Notes: generated from the letters alone by a model not told the origin. A stretch of DNA of 64,000 bases from Propioniciclava soli (GCF_014858005.1 NZ_JACYOT010000013.1:1-64000), one strand, 5' to 3'. Positions 12,205 to 21,497 are shown, counted from the first letter of the stretch. Numbers and translations are program-made.

Positions 12205-13548
12205 ATGACGACGATGACGCGACGCAACCTGCTGCGGCTGGGCGCCCTGGCCGGCGCCGGCGCGGTGACCGCAGGCTGTGCCACCCCCGGGACGACCTCG
12301 GTCAACGCCGAGCCGACCGTGCCGGCGGCGCCCGCGGGGGAGACCATCACCCTCACGTACTGGGCGTGGCTGAAGGACCTCCAGAAGGTGTGCGACGTCT
12401 GGAACGCCCAGAACCCCCACATCCAGGTGCAGGCGAGCTGGATCCAGGGCGGCAACGCCGGCGGGTACCAGAAGCTCTATTCGGCGCTCGCGGCCGGCGG
12501 TGGCCCCGATCTCGGGCAGGTCGAGCTGCGCTCGCTCCCCGAGTTCATGCTGGTCAACGGCCTGGTCGACCTGCGGCGCTACGGCGTCGACGACTACGCG
12601 GACCGCTACAACGAGGCGCTGTGGCAGCAGGTCTCCTACGTGGACGGCGTCTACGGCATCCCCCAGGACTCGGGCCCGATGGCGCTCTACTACCGCCCCG
12701 ACCTGCTGGACGCCGTCGGCGCCGCCCCGCCGCAGACGTGGGCGCAGTGGGCCGACGTGGCGCGGGCGGTGCGGGACACCGGTGCCCATCTCGACTGCTT
12801 CAACTACGCCGACGCCTCGTGGTTCGCCGCGATGGCCCAGCAGGCCGGCGCACGGTGGCTGCGGGTGGAGGACGACAGCTGGGTGATCGCGCTGGCCGAC
12901 GAGACGACGCTGGAGGTCGCCCGGTTCTTCGACGCGGCGATCGACGAGGGGCTCCTCACCACGGCCTACGGGCAGTTCAGCACCCCCTGGTTCGCCGCCG
13001 CGGCGAACAACGACATCGCCGGCCTGATCTCCGCGAGCTGGGGCGACGCGCTGCTGCAGGGCGTGTCGGGGGCGTCCGGGTTGTGGCGGGTGGCGCCGAT
13101 GCCGCGTTGGGAGACGGGGTACGCCTCGTCGTTCCTCGGCGGCTCGAGCGCGGCCGTCATGGCCAACAGCCGCCACCCGAAGGAGGCCATGGAGTTCGCC
13201 GTCTGGATGACGACGAGACCCGAGGGCATCAACGCCATGATCGAGCACTGCGGCATCGGCTGGTCGCCGGCGTCCGACTACATCGGCTCCGCGCGGGAGG
13301 GCGGCAGCGAGTTCTTCGGGGGCCAGCCGTACAACACCGAGGTGTTCGAGCCGGCGGCCGCACCTGCGGCGCAGAACCTCGAGTGGTCGTGGTGGCCGAT
13401 CACCCAGCAGTCGTTCAACATCCTCGCCGACGGCTTCCGCGCCAAGGCGGCCGGCGGCACCCTGGTGGACGCCGTCGTCGCGGCCCAGGGCACCATCGTG
13501 CGCACGTTCCGCAACAAGGGCCTGACCATCCGGGAGGAGACGGCATGA
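12205..13548 (+). CDS. sugar ABC transporter substrate-binding lipoprotein
   Basis: 447 aa extracellular solute-binding protein of family 1. The signal has twin arginines (Arg6-Arg7 in TRRNLL) and a lipobox ending at Cys25 (VTAGC), so Tat export and lipid anchoring are likely. The mature part has the ITLTYWAW start and WVIALADETT/WMTTRPEG blocks of the MalE-like fold. A GTG at 12199 is an alternative start; ATG 12205 has the better distance to GCGAGG. It forms an operon with two permeases by ATGA overlap. TAGGTT at 12160-12165 is a plausible -10, with TTCGT/ACGAA half-sites between it and the gene. Confidence 0.92.
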   Translation: MTTMTRRNLLRLGALAGAGAVTAGCATPGTTSVNAEPTVPAAPAGETITLTYWAWLKDLQKVCDVWNAQNPHIQVQASWIQGGNAGGYQKLYSALAAGGGPDLGQVELRSLPEFMLVNGLVDLRRYGVDDYADRYNEALWQQVSYVDGVYGIPQDSGPMALYYRPDLLDAVGAAPPQTWAQWADVARAVRDTGAHLDCFNYADASWFAAMAQQAGARWLRVEDDSWVIALADETTLEVARFFDAAIDEGLLTTAYGQFSTPWFAAAANNDIAGLISASWGDALLQGVSGASGLWRVAPMPRWETGYASSFLGGSSAAVMANSRHPKEAMEFAVWMTTRPEGINAMIEHCGIGWSPASDYIGSAREGGSEFFGGQPYNTEVFEPAAAPAAQNLEWSWWPITQQSFNILADGFRAKAAGGTLVDAVVAAQGTIVRTFRNKGLTIREETA

Positions 13549-14465
13549 GCGACCCCACCACCGTTCGGCGCCGCAAGCGCAGCGTCAGCTCACCCGGCGC
13601 GGCGCCGTGGCTGCTGCTCGCGCCGTTCCTGGCCGTGTTCGCGTTCACGTTCGTGCTGCCGATCATCGTCGCGGTGGGCAACAGCTTCACCCGCGTGACG
13701 CGGCTGGGTGTGTTCGGGGAGGAGGGTGTCATCACCGAGTTCGCCTGGTTCGCGAACTACGCCCAGGCGTTGGAGAACGGCAACTTCATCGCCTCCATCG
13801 GCCGCATGCTGCTGTTCGGCGTGGTGCAGGTGACGGTGATGATCACCCTGTCGACCGTGTTGGCGCTGCTGCTGGAGTCCGCGTCCGCGCGTTGGCCGGG
13901 GGTCTTCCGGGCAATCTACTTCCTGCCCTACGGCATCCCCGGGGTGGTGGCGACGATCCTGTGGTCATTCCTGTACGTGCCCGGGCTCAGCCCCATCATC
14001 GACGTCGCCGCCTGGGTCGGGTGGGACGTCGACTTCCTCGGCGCGGGCTCCGTGCTGTGGTCCATCGCCAACATCGTGACGTGGACCTACGCCGGCTACA
14101 ACATGCTCATCATCGTGGCCCAGTTGAAGGCGATCCCCGGTGAGGTCTACGAGGCGGCGCGGGTCGACGGGGCGGGGCCGCTCCGCATGGCCTTCGCGAT
14201 CCAGCTCCCGCTCATCCGGCCCGCTCTGGTGCTCACCGTCGTCTTCTCGATCATCGGCACGCTGCAGCTGTTCGCCGAGCCACAGGTGCTCGCCACCGTC
14301 GCGCCCAGCATCGACTCGGAGTACACGCCCAACCTGAGCGCCTACACCACCGCGTTCGCGTACAACGACTACAACGTGGCGGCGGCCCAGGCCGTCCTGA
14401 TCGCGCTCGTGGCGTTCGCGCTGTCCTTCACGTTCCTGCGCCTGACGAACAGGAGCTCCTCATGA
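13545..14465 (+). CDS. sugar ABC transporter permease (MalF-like)
   Basis: 306 aa, six predicted transmembrane segments, beginning with a basic N-terminus and a first helix at about residues 22-42. The cytoplasmic EAA loop EAARVDGAGPLRMAFAIQLP, which docks to the ATPase, is near residue 205. Its start overlaps the binding-protein stop and its stop overlaps the next permease, so the three genes are co-translated. Substrate is probably a sugar or oligosaccharide, inferred from family only. Confidence 0.93.
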   Translation: MSDPTTVRRRKRSVSSPGAAPWLLLAPFLAVFAFTFVLPIIVAVGNSFTRVTRLGVFGEEGVITEFAWFANYAQALENGNFIASIGRMLLFGVVQVTVMITLSTVLALLLESASARWPGVFRAIYFLPYGIPGVVATILWSFLYVPGLSPIIDVAAWVGWDVDFLGAGSVLWSIANIVTWTYAGYNMLIIVAQLKAIPGEVYEAARVDGAGPLRMAFAIQLPLIRPALVLTVVFSIIGTLQLFAEPQVLATVAPSIDSEYTPNLSAYTTAFAYNDYNVAAAQAVLIALVAFALSFTFLRLTNRSSS

Positions 14466-15412
14466 CCACCGCCGCCAGCACCGCCACGGGTGCCGCCGCC
14501 GGAGCCACGTCCACCGGGGAGGTGCAGAAGCTGCGGCGCACCGCGTCCGCGGGCGGCGCCGACCACTCCGCCGGACGCAGCCCGGCCAGCACGATCCTCG
14601 TCACGGGTATCTTGGTGCTCGTCGCGATCTACTTCCTCGTGCCGGTGTATTGGGTCATCGTCGCCGCCACGAAGACCACCGACGACCTGTTCGCCACCAA
14701 CGGGTTCTGGTTCGCCGACACGTTCGCGCTGTTCAGCAACCTCCAGCAGGTGCTCACGTACGACAACGGGATCTTCGTGCGGTGGTTCGCCAACTCGTTG
14801 CTGTATGCCGGCGTCGGCGCCGTGCTCGCCACCTACTTCGCCGCGGCGGGCGGCTACGCGCTCTCGGCCTACCGGTTCCGGGGCAGCAACCTCGTCTTCG
14901 GCACCATCCTCGGTGGCGTGCTGGTGCCGGGCACCGCCACGGCCCTGCCGCTGTTCCTGCTGTTCAGCCAACTGGGCCTCGCCAACACCTACTGGGCGGT
15001 GCTCATCCCGTCGCTGGTCTCGCCCTACGGGCTGTTCCTGTGCCGGATCTACGCGGACGCCTCGGTGAGCCCGTCGCTGCTGGAGGCCGCCCGGCTGGAC
15101 GGGGCGTCCGAGCTGCGCATCTTCCACTCCGTGGGGTTGCGGGTGCTCACCCCGGCCCTGGTGACGGTGTTCCTGTTCCAGCTCGTCGGCATCTGGAACA
15201 ACTACTTCCTGCCCCTCGTGATGCTGTCGGACCAGCGGCTCTACCCGATCACGTTGGGCCTGGTGAACTGGCGCTCCCAGACCGATCGGCTGCCCGAGTT
15301 CTACCAGCTGACCACCGCGGGCGTCCTGCTCAGCGTCATTCCGCTGGCCATCGCCATGATCGTGCTGCAGCGCTTCTGGCGCGGCGGGCTCACCGAGGGC
15401 TCGGTGAAGTGA
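14462..15412 (+). CDS. sugar ABC transporter permease (MalG-like)
   Basis: 316 aa second permease of the importer. After a 40-residue Ala/Thr-rich cytoplasmic leader there are six predicted helices; the EAA motif is EAARLDGASELRIFHSVGL. No ATPase gene follows, so the importer probably uses a shared MsmK/UgpC-type ATPase encoded elsewhere, a common arrangement in Gram-positive bacteria. No adjacent regulator or glycosidase gives the substrate. Confidence 0.93.
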   Translation: MTTAASTATGAAAGATSTGEVQKLRRTASAGGADHSAGRSPASTILVTGILVLVAIYFLVPVYWVIVAATKTTDDLFATNGFWFADTFALFSNLQQVLTYDNGIFVRWFANSLLYAGVGAVLATYFAAAGGYALSAYRFRGSNLVFGTILGGVLVPGTATALPLFLLFSQLGLANTYWAVLIPSLVSPYGLFLCRIYADASVSPSLLEAARLDGASELRIFHSVGLRVLTPALVTVFLFQLVGIWNNYFLPLVMLSDQRLYPITLGLVNWRSQTDRLPEFYQLTTAGVLLSVIPLAIAMIVLQRFWRGGLTEGSVK

Positions 15413-15427
15413 GGCGGACGCCCCGGC

Positions 15428-15433
15428 TACGCT
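15428..15433 (+). promoter_or_regulatory. -10 box, leaderless promoter of the DUF456 gene
   Basis: TACGCT, 7 nt before the GTG at 15441, within the short gap after the permease gene. Confidence 0.45.
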
Positions 15434-15440
15434 GGCGCGG

Positions 15441-15938
15441 GTGACCGAGCAACTCGTCGCGGCGATCGCCGTCGTCCTCACCGTCGTCGGCGTGTGTGGC
15501 ATCGTCGTGCCCGTCCTCCCCGGCAGCATCACCGCCCTGGCCGGCCTGCTCGTCTGGGCCCTGTTCGGCGGCGCGGGTACCACCGGCTGGGTGGTGTTCG
15601 CAGTGGGCACGCTGCTCCTCGCGGCGGGGGCGTCCGCGCAGCTGCTCATCACCGGACGCCGGCTGCGGCAGCGGGCGATCCCGAACCGCTCGGTGGCGGT
15701 GGGGTTGGTGTGTGGGGTGGTCGGGCTCTTCGTGATCCCCTTCGTCGGGTTGCCGGTGGGTTTCGTCGTCGGATTGCTCGCCATGGAGTGGGCCCGCGTC
15801 CGCGAGCTGCGCACGGCGCTGTCGACGAGCTGGGCGGCGCTGACGTCGGTGGGTCTCGGCATGGTGGTGGAGCTCGCCTGCGCGCTCGCCGCCGCGACCA
15901 CCCTGCTGGTCGGGATCCTGGTGCACTTCTTCGTCTGA
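15441..15938 (+). CDS. DUF456 family membrane protein
   Basis: 165 aa, almost entirely hydrophobic, with about four to five transmembrane helices and the glycine-rich IVVPVLPGSITALAGLL and FVIPFVGLPVGFVVGLL segments seen in DUF456 proteins. Function unknown. It stands alone between the sugar importer and the decarboxylase operon. Confidence 0.8.
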   Translation: MTEQLVAAIAVVLTVVGVCGIVVPVLPGSITALAGLLVWALFGGAGTTGWVVFAVGTLLLAAGASAQLLITGRRLRQRAIPNRSVAVGLVCGVVGLFVIPFVGLPVGFVVGLLAMEWARVRELRTALSTSWAALTSVGLGMVVELACALAAATTLLVGILVHFFV

Positions 15939-15950
15939 GGCGGAGGCGTT

Positions 15951-16006
15951 CGGGCGAATTCGCCCGGGTGCGCCTGCGCCACCGGCGCTGGTGCTACGGT
16001 CCGTAG
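15951..16006. promoter_or_regulatory. two palindromes upstream of the mmd operon
   Basis: CGGGCGAATTCGCCCG (15951-15966) is a perfect 16-bp palindrome, and CTACGG-T-CCGTAG (15994-16006) is a second one about 30 bp downstream containing a possible -10 (TACGGT). Together they look like operator sites for the decarboxylase operon; the first could instead end the DUF456 transcript. Confidence 0.4.
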
Positions 16007-16067
16007 TAGTCCCCGGGAATGGCCCCGGGCGACCACCGCAGACCGGTCCGCAGAGACGAGGATGCCC

Positions 16068-17612
16068 ATGCCGGAACGACTCTCCACCCTCCGCCAGAAG
16101 CGGGAGCAGGCGCTGCTGGGCGGCGGCAGGGCGCGCATCGAGGCGCAGCACGCCCGCGGCAAGCTGACGGCGCGCGAGCGCCTGTCGATCCTGCTGGACG
16201 AGGCGTCCTTCCAGGAGCTGGGCGCGCTCGCGACCCACCACACCACCGACTTCGGGATGGATGCCCACCGCTACCCGGGCGACGGCATCATCACGGGGTT
16301 CGGCAAGGTGCAGGGACGCCGCGTGGCCGTCTACGCCCAGGACTTCACCGTGCTGGGTGGGTCGTTCTCCGAGGTGCAGTCCAACAAGATCTCCCGCATC
16401 CAGGACCTGGCGATCGAGGCGGGCATCCCGCTCATCGGGCTCAACGACTCCGGCGGCGCGCGAGTGCAGGAGGGCGTCCGCTCGCTGGCGGCCTACGGCG
16501 AGGTGTTCGTGCGCAACGTGAAGGCGTCCGGCGTCATCCCGCAGATCTCGTTGATCATGGGGCCGTGTGCCGGCGGCGCGGTCTACAGCCCGGCGCTCAT
16601 GGACGTCACCATCATGGTGAACGAGACCTCCAACATGTTCCTGACCGGCCCCGACATCATCAAGACCGTCACCGGCGAGGACGTCAGCGCCGAGGAACTC
16701 GGCGGCGCGTGGGTGCACAACGCCACCTCCGGCGTCGCCCAGGTGATCGCCGACAACGAGCAGCACGCGCTCAGCCTCACCAAGTCGTTGCTGAGCTACC
16801 TGCCGCAGAACAACACCGAGGATCCGCCCGCGCTCGAGCCCTACGACCCGGCCGACCGGATGGACGAGGCCCTCAACGCCCTCGTGCCGGCCGAGGACAA
16901 CCTGGCCTACGACATGCGCGACGTGCTGGCCCGCGTCTTCGACCACGACTCGGGTTTCGAGTTGCACAAGGAGTGGGCGGCCAACGCGCTGGTCGGGTTC
17001 GCGCGGCTGGACGGCATGAGCGTCGGCTTCATCGCCAACCAGCCCCTGGTGATGTCCGGCTGCCTCGACATCAACGCGTCCGACAAGATCGCGCGGCACA
17101 TCACGCTGTGCGACCAGTTCAACATCCCGCTGGTGACGTTCGTCGACTGCCCGGGCTACCTGCCGGGCGTCGAGCAGGAGTACAACGGCGTGATCCGCCA
17201 CGGCGCCAAGATCATCTACGCCTACTGTCAGGCGACCGTGCCGAAGATCTCGCTGGTGACCCGCAAGGCCATGGGCGGCTCGTACGTGGCGCTCAGCTCG
17301 AAGCAGATGAACAACGACGTCGCGTTCGCGTGGCCCAGCGCCCAGATCGCCGTCATGGGTGCCGAGGGCGCGGCGCGGCTGCTCAACCGGCGGGCCATCG
17401 AGGCGGCCGACGACCCCAGGGCCGAGGAGGCCCGGTTCATCGCCGAGTACAAGGAGAAATTCTTCAACCCGTACCAGGCGGCCGACGTCGGCCAGATCGA
17501 CGAGGTGATCGAGCCCCGCGAGACGCGGCCCCGCCTCATCAGGGCGCTGGAGGTGTTGCGCACCAAGGTGACGCACACCATCCCCAAGAAGCACGGGCTC
17601 TTCCCCGTCTAG
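16068..17612 (+). CDS. mmdA: methylmalonyl-CoA decarboxylase alpha / carboxyltransferase subunit
   Basis: 514 aa carboxyltransferase of the acyl-CoA class, moving the carboxyl group from an acyl-CoA to biotin. Both crotonase halves are present; oxyanion-hole glycines are in MGPCAGGAVYSPAL and RKAMGGSYVA, with the GEDVSAEELGGAWVHN block and KKHGLFPV C-terminus. Homologous to the transcarboxylase 12S subunit and to AccD. ATG 16068 is preferred over ATG 16062 because GACGAGG abuts the earlier codon. Membership in a Na+-pump decarboxylase is inferred from the three genes that follow: an OadG-like anchor, a biotin carrier and an OadB-like membrane subunit. Malonyl- or glutaconyl-CoA are alternative substrates. 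Confidence 0.88.
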   Translation: MPERLSTLRQKREQALLGGGRARIEAQHARGKLTARERLSILLDEASFQELGALATHHTTDFGMDAHRYPGDGIITGFGKVQGRRVAVYAQDFTVLGGSFSEVQSNKISRIQDLAIEAGIPLIGLNDSGGARVQEGVRSLAAYGEVFVRNVKASGVIPQISLIMGPCAGGAVYSPALMDVTIMVNETSNMFLTGPDIIKTVTGEDVSAEELGGAWVHNATSGVAQVIADNEQHALSLTKSLLSYLPQNNTEDPPALEPYDPADRMDEALNALVPAEDNLAYDMRDVLARVFDHDSGFELHKEWAANALVGFARLDGMSVGFIANQPLVMSGCLDINASDKIARHITLCDQFNIPLVTFVDCPGYLPGVEQEYNGVIRHGAKIIYAYCQATVPKISLVTRKAMGGSYVALSSKQMNNDVAFAWPSAQIAVMGAEGAARLLNRRAIEAADDPRAEEARFIAEYKEKFFNPYQAADVGQIDEVIEPRETRPRLIRALEVLRTKVTHTIPKKHGLFPV

Positions 17613-17622
17613 GAGCAGCATC

Positions 17623-18015
17623 ATGGAGAATCTCGGCTGGGGCGTCATGATGATGGTCGTCGGCATGGGCGTCGTGTTCGCCCTGCTGGCGGTGCTCATG
17701 GGCGTCCTCATGCTCATCGGACGCCTCGACCGTCCGCTGCGCGAGCCGGGTGAGGACGCGGCGCCGGCTCCCGCCCCGGTTCCCTCCGCCCAGGCCGCCC
17801 CCGCCCCGGCTGCACCCACCGTGCGGATCGTCGCGGACGGGCTGAGCGAGGACGACGTGGCCGCCATCGCCGTGGCGGTGATGACCCACGCGGAGAACCG
17901 CCGCCGCCTCGCCGGCCCCGAGACCCGCCGCCACGCCCCGGGCAGCCAGCTGTTCGCCAGCCGCTGGCTCGCCGTCGGGCGCGCCCAGTCCCACTCGTCC
18001 TTCACCCGGAGGTAG
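17623..18015 (+). CDS. mmdD: OadG/MmdD-like small membrane subunit
   Basis: 130 aa with one N-terminal transmembrane helix (about residues 8-35, GVMMMVVGMGVVFALL), then a Pro/Ala-rich linker and a short C-terminal region. This is the form of the delta/gamma anchor subunits of sodium-pumping decarboxylases, which hold the soluble carboxyltransferase to the membrane subunit. The C-terminal IVADGLSEDDVAAIAVAVM segment is probably the docking part. 10 nt after mmdA, 3 nt before the biotin carrier gene. Confidence 0.8.
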   Translation: MENLGWGVMMMVVGMGVVFALLAVLMGVLMLIGRLDRPLREPGEDAAPAPAPVPSAQAAPAPAAPTVRIVADGLSEDDVAAIAVAVMTHAENRRRLAGPETRRHAPGSQLFASRWLAVGRAQSHSSFTRR

Positions 18016-18018
18016 GCC

Positions 18019-18573
18019 ATGCGCCGCTACACCATCACCGTCAACGACACCACCAGGGTCATCGACGTCGAGGCCGTGGGCGCCGACGTGTTCCGCGTGC
18101 AACTCGATGGGCGCCTCATCGACGTCACGCTGGACGACCACCGCGACCTGGCCCACTCCGCGGTGACGCCGGCCGTGACGCCGCGTCCGCTCGGCGCCGG
18201 CGGGTCAGCCACGGCGGGTCCCGGGGCCGACCGTGGGGCCACGGCCGTCGGGCGCGAGCCCGCGCGCGCGGCCGCCACCCCGGCCCCCGGAGAGCCGCCG
18301 AGGGCGACGGGGGCGCCCGCGGCGTCCGGGTCGCCCGCCCCGGGCGGGGGCGGGGGTCGGGACAAGATGACGGCCCCGATGCCGGGGGTGATCCTCACCG
18401 TCGATGTCGCGGTGGGCGCGAGCGTGCGCCGCGGCGACACCCTGATGGTGTTGGAGGCCATGAAGATGAAGAACGAGCTGAAGGCACCCAAGGACGGGGT
18501 CGTGGCCGAGATCTACGTCACCGCAGGGCACCAGGTGAAGTTCGGCGAGACGCTGGTGAGGTTCGAGTCCTGA
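18019..18573 (+). CDS. mmdC: biotin carrier subunit of the decarboxylase
   Basis: 184 aa. Residues 1-45 form a short beta domain, 50-115 an Ala/Pro/Gly-rich flexible linker, and about 116-184 a biotinyl domain with biotin attached to Lys149 in VLEAMKMKNEL. It shuttles CO2 from MmdA to MmdB. The mobile linker fits a swinging-arm role. It would be charged by a biotin ligase such as that at 60670. The stop shares one base with the mmdB start. Confidence 0.92.
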   Translation: MRRYTITVNDTTRVIDVEAVGADVFRVQLDGRLIDVTLDDHRDLAHSAVTPAVTPRPLGAGGSATAGPGADRGATAVGREPARAAATPAPGEPPRATGAPAASGSPAPGGGGGRDKMTAPMPGVILTVDVAVGASVRRGDTLMVLEAMKMKNELKAPKDGVVAEIYVTAGHQVKFGETLVRFES

Positions 18574-19694
18574 TGAGCCCCGACACCCTTCACTACCTGC
18601 TGCAGGGGGTGCAGAGCATCACCTGGCAGTCGGTGGTGATGATCGCGATCGGCCTGCTGCTGATCTGGTTGGCGGTCACCAAGGAGTACGAGCCGCTGCT
18701 GCTGTTGCCCATCGGCGCAGGCGCCGTCCTGGCGAACCTGCCGCTCTCACCGCTGGTGGGTGAGCACGGCATGCTGCAGACGTTGTACGACATGGGTGTC
18801 GGCAACGAGCTGTTCCCGTTGTTGATCTTCATCGGCATCGGTGCGATGACCGACTTCGGGCCCCTGCTGGAGAACCCGAAGATGGTGCTGCTCGGTGCGG
18901 CCGGCCAGTTCGGCATCTTCCTGACGCTGATGCTGGCCCTGCTGCTGGGCTTCACCCAGCCGCAGGCGGCGTCCATCGGCATCATCGGCGCGATCGACGG
19001 GCCGACGTCCATCTACGTGAGCAACCAGCTCGCGCCCGAGCTGCTGGCCCCCATCACGGTGGCCGCGTACAGCTACATGAGCCTGGTGCCGATCATCATG
19101 CCCCCGATCATGCGGGCCCTGACGAGCGCGAAGGAGCGCGCAATCGTCATGCCCTACACGAGCCGCGAGATCTCGCAACGCACGCGCATACTGTTCCCGG
19201 TCGTCGTCACCCTCGTGGTCGGCACCCTGGTGCCGTTCGCGACACCGCTCATCGGCATGCTGATGCTGGGCAACCTGATGCGCGAGTCGAAGGTCGTCGA
19301 GCGGCTGACGGGCGCGTCGTCCAACGAGCTCGCCAACGTCGTCACCTTGTTCCTCGGCCTGGCCATCGGCTCGACGATGGTGGGGCCGAGCTTCCTCAAC
19401 CTCTCCACCGGCCTGATCCTGGTGCTGGGGTTGATCGCGTTCTGCCTCGACACGGTGATGGGCGTGCTCTTCGGCAAGCTGATGAACGTCTTCTCGGGCG
19501 GTCGGTTCAACCCGCTGATCGGTGCGGCCGGCATCTCGGCGTTCCCCATGGCCGCCCGCGTCGTGCAGCGCGAGGCGCAGCGGGAGAACTTCGACAACTT
19601 CCTCCTCATGCACGCCATGGGCGCCAACGCGGCCGGCCAGGTCGCGTCGGTGGTGGCCGGCGGCGTCCTGCTGGCGCTGATGGGTGCCAGCTAG
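18573..19694 (+). CDS. mmdB: sodium-pumping decarboxylase beta subunit (OadB/MmdB family)
   Basis: 373 aa integral membrane protein that decarboxylates carboxybiotin and couples this to Na+ export. Nine or so helices are visible. Asp142 in GAIDGPTSIYVS matches the essential intramembrane aspartate of OadB, and GNLMRESKVVERL and GSTMVGPSFL match other conserved blocks. Its presence separates this locus from the soluble transcarboxylase of propionibacteria, which has no such pump. An epsilon subunit gene, found in Veillonella, is not present. Confidence 0.93.
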   Translation: MSPDTLHYLLQGVQSITWQSVVMIAIGLLLIWLAVTKEYEPLLLLPIGAGAVLANLPLSPLVGEHGMLQTLYDMGVGNELFPLLIFIGIGAMTDFGPLLENPKMVLLGAAGQFGIFLTLMLALLLGFTQPQAASIGIIGAIDGPTSIYVSNQLAPELLAPITVAAYSYMSLVPIIMPPIMRALTSAKERAIVMPYTSREISQRTRILFPVVVTLVVGTLVPFATPLIGMLMLGNLMRESKVVERLTGASSNELANVVTLFLGLAIGSTMVGPSFLNLSTGLILVLGLIAFCLDTVMGVLFGKLMNVFSGGRFNPLIGAAGISAFPMAARVVQREAQRENFDNFLLMHAMGANAAGQVASVVAGGVLLALMGAS

Positions 19695-19719
19695 GCCTCA
19701 CCCCGGACCCGGCAGCAGC

Positions 19720-20307
19720 TCAGGAGCCGGCCGAGGGCGCGGGGCCGGGCCGCATGGCCATCGCGTACCACGCCATCATCACGAGCATCACCAGACCGTT
19801 GAGGACGACCAGGGCCGTTGCGGCCTGGGTGCCCCAGACCAGCCCGAGGACGAGCGCAAGCAGGCCGAGACAGCTCATGATCCAGGCGAGTCGGGTGAAG
19901 AACGGCGCCCTGAACGCACTGGCGAACGGGAAGAAGTGGACGCCGACCGCGAAGACCGTCAGCGCGGGCACCAGGGCCTCGCGGTCGATCTGGATGAGTG
20001 CGAACCGGCCGAGCTGGATCACGACGATCATCGCCACGACGCTGGCCAGGTAGACCAGGCCGGCCGACGCCCTGACCTGCTCCGGGCGGGGGAAATGCCG
20101 CGGCATCAGCAGGGTCGCCCACAGGTAGAGCGCGAGGGCCAGGACCCATGCCACCAGCGCGGCCACCGGCCACGGGTCGGTCAGCAGGTGGCGGTTGTCG
20201 TGGACGAACACCGAGCCACCGACGGCGCCGACGAACGTGCCCCACACCCGGGGGTCCGCCAGTCGGCGGACGCCGGGTTGCGACGTGCTGGGTACTCTCG
20301 GGTCCAC
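19720..20307 (-). CDS. hypothetical membrane protein
   Basis: 195 aa with about six hydrophobic helices (roughly residues 20-40, 45-68, 85-105, 115-135, 140-160, 165-185). No motif of known function was recognised. It lies 20 nt downstream of the M20 gene on the same strand and converges on mmdB 25 nt away. Possibly the last gene of the nnr-M20 operon. Confidence 0.7.
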   Translation of the reverse strand: MDPRVPSTSQPGVRRLADPRVWGTFVGAVGGSVFVHDNRHLLTDPWPVAALVAWVLALALYLWATLLMPRHFPRPEQVRASAGLVYLASVVAMIVVIQLGRFALIQIDREALVPALTVFAVGVHFFPFASAFRAPFFTRLAWIMSCLGLLALVLGLVWGTQAATALVVLNGLVMLVMMAWYAMAMRPGPAPSAGS

Positions 20308-20327
20308 GCGTGGCCCTCCTTCGGTGG

Positions 20328-21497
20328 TCAGGCGGTGAGCAGGTCGGCGGCCGCCGCGTAGTTCGCCGCGAGCGCGATGGCCGCGAGGCGGAGCGCGCTG
20401 CGTCCGGGGAGGAACTCGGGGTGGTGCAGCCCGACGCCGCCGTCCGAGCCGACCCCGATGAAGCTCATCAGGGACGGCACGACCTGACCGTACTCGGAGA
20501 AGTCGTCGGACCCGCAGGACCGGAAGGGCACGGGCGCCACCGGCACGTTCAGCCCGGCCAGCAGGGCGTCCGCCCGCTGCGCCAGGTCCGCGTCATTGAC
20601 CAACGCGGGGCCGCCCCGGACGAAGGTCGCCGTCGCGGTCGCCCCCCGCGCCATGGCCGTGCCCTCCGCGAGCCGGGCGATGGCCTCGTGGAGGGCGGCA
20701 CGGTCCTTCTCGTGGAAGGTCCGGATCGAACCGGTGCACGCCGCGGTCTCGGCGATCACGTTCGCGGCGGTCCCCGCATGGAAGGTCCCCACCGACACCA
20801 CCGACGGGTGGATCGGGTTGATCACGCGCATGGGCAGCTCACCCAGCCCGGTGACGATGGCGGACAGCACGGTGATCGGGTCGAGCGCCGTGTGGGGGTA
20901 GGCCCCGTGCCCACCGCGTCCGCGCACCGTGATCTCGAAGGAGTCGAACGCGGCGTTCACGGCTCCGGACCCGGTCGACACGACGCCGCGCTCGACCTGG
21001 GGTTGCACGTGCACCCCGACCATGGCCGCCACGTCGGCGTCCTCCAGGGCCCCCGAGGCGACCACGTCGCCGGCCCCGGGCGGGTTCTCCTCCTCGCGCG
21101 GCTGGAGCACCGGCACCATCGCGGCGGGCAGGTCGAGGTCGCGCGCCGCGGTCAGCACGGCCCAGAGTGCGGCCAGGTGCACGTCGTGGCCGCAGGCGTG
21201 CATGATCCCGCGCCGCTGGGAAGCCCATTCGACCCCGGTCGCCTCCGTGAGCGGCAGCGCGTCGAGCTCCGCCCGCAGGCCGACGGCCGGGCCGTCCGGG
21301 CCGGTGCGCGTGTACGCGCCCGTCTCGGCGACGGGCGTCCAGTCGAGCCAGCCGGTGGCCTCGGTGAAGGCGTCCCGGGTGTCACCCTCGTCGCCGCCCA
21401 GGTGGGGGTCGGCGTGAATCGCCCGCCGCAGGGACGTGGCGTCGGGCAGCACGGTGTCGATGCCGGCGACCAGCGCCTCGAGGAGCTCGGAGTTCAT
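20328..21497 (-). CDS. M20 family amidohydrolase / metallopeptidase
   Basis: 389 aa. Metal-site motifs of the amidohydrolase branch are visible: HACGHDVHLAAL near residue 110, PREEENPPGAGDV, and a C-terminal HHPEF. The dimerisation insert FEITVRGRGGHGAYPHTALDP is intact. Relatives deacylate N-acyl or carbamoyl amino acids; the substrate is not evident. Its ATG overlaps the stop of the upstream NAD(P)HX-repair gene by four bases, so the two are co-translated. Mycobacterial homologues (amiA1, amiB1) lie near lpdA and deoD, whose equivalents are 27 kb away here. Confidence 0.9.
   Translation of the reverse strand: MNSELLEALVAGIDTVLPDATSLRRAIHADPHLGGDEGDTRDAFTEATGWLDWTPVAETGAYTRTGPDGPAVGLRAELDALPLTEATGVEWASQRRGIMHACGHDVHLAALWAVLTAARDLDLPAAMVPVLQPREEENPPGAGDVVASGALEDADVAAMVGVHVQPQVERGVVSTGSGAVNAAFDSFEITVRGRGGHGAYPHTALDPITVLSAIVTGLGELPMRVINPIHPSVVSVGTFHAGTAANVIAETAACTGSIRTFHEKDRAALHEAIARLAEGTAMARGATATATFVRGGPALVNDADLAQRADALLAGLNVPVAPVPFRSCGSDDFSEYGQVVPSLMSFIGVGSDGGVGLHHPEFLPGRSALRLAAIALAANYAAAADLLTA

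Noticed and set aside
15390-18020. Minus-strand open frame of over 800 codons across the mmd operon
   Set aside because: Antisense to four well-supported genes; its sequence is low-complexity and matches no family I recognise.
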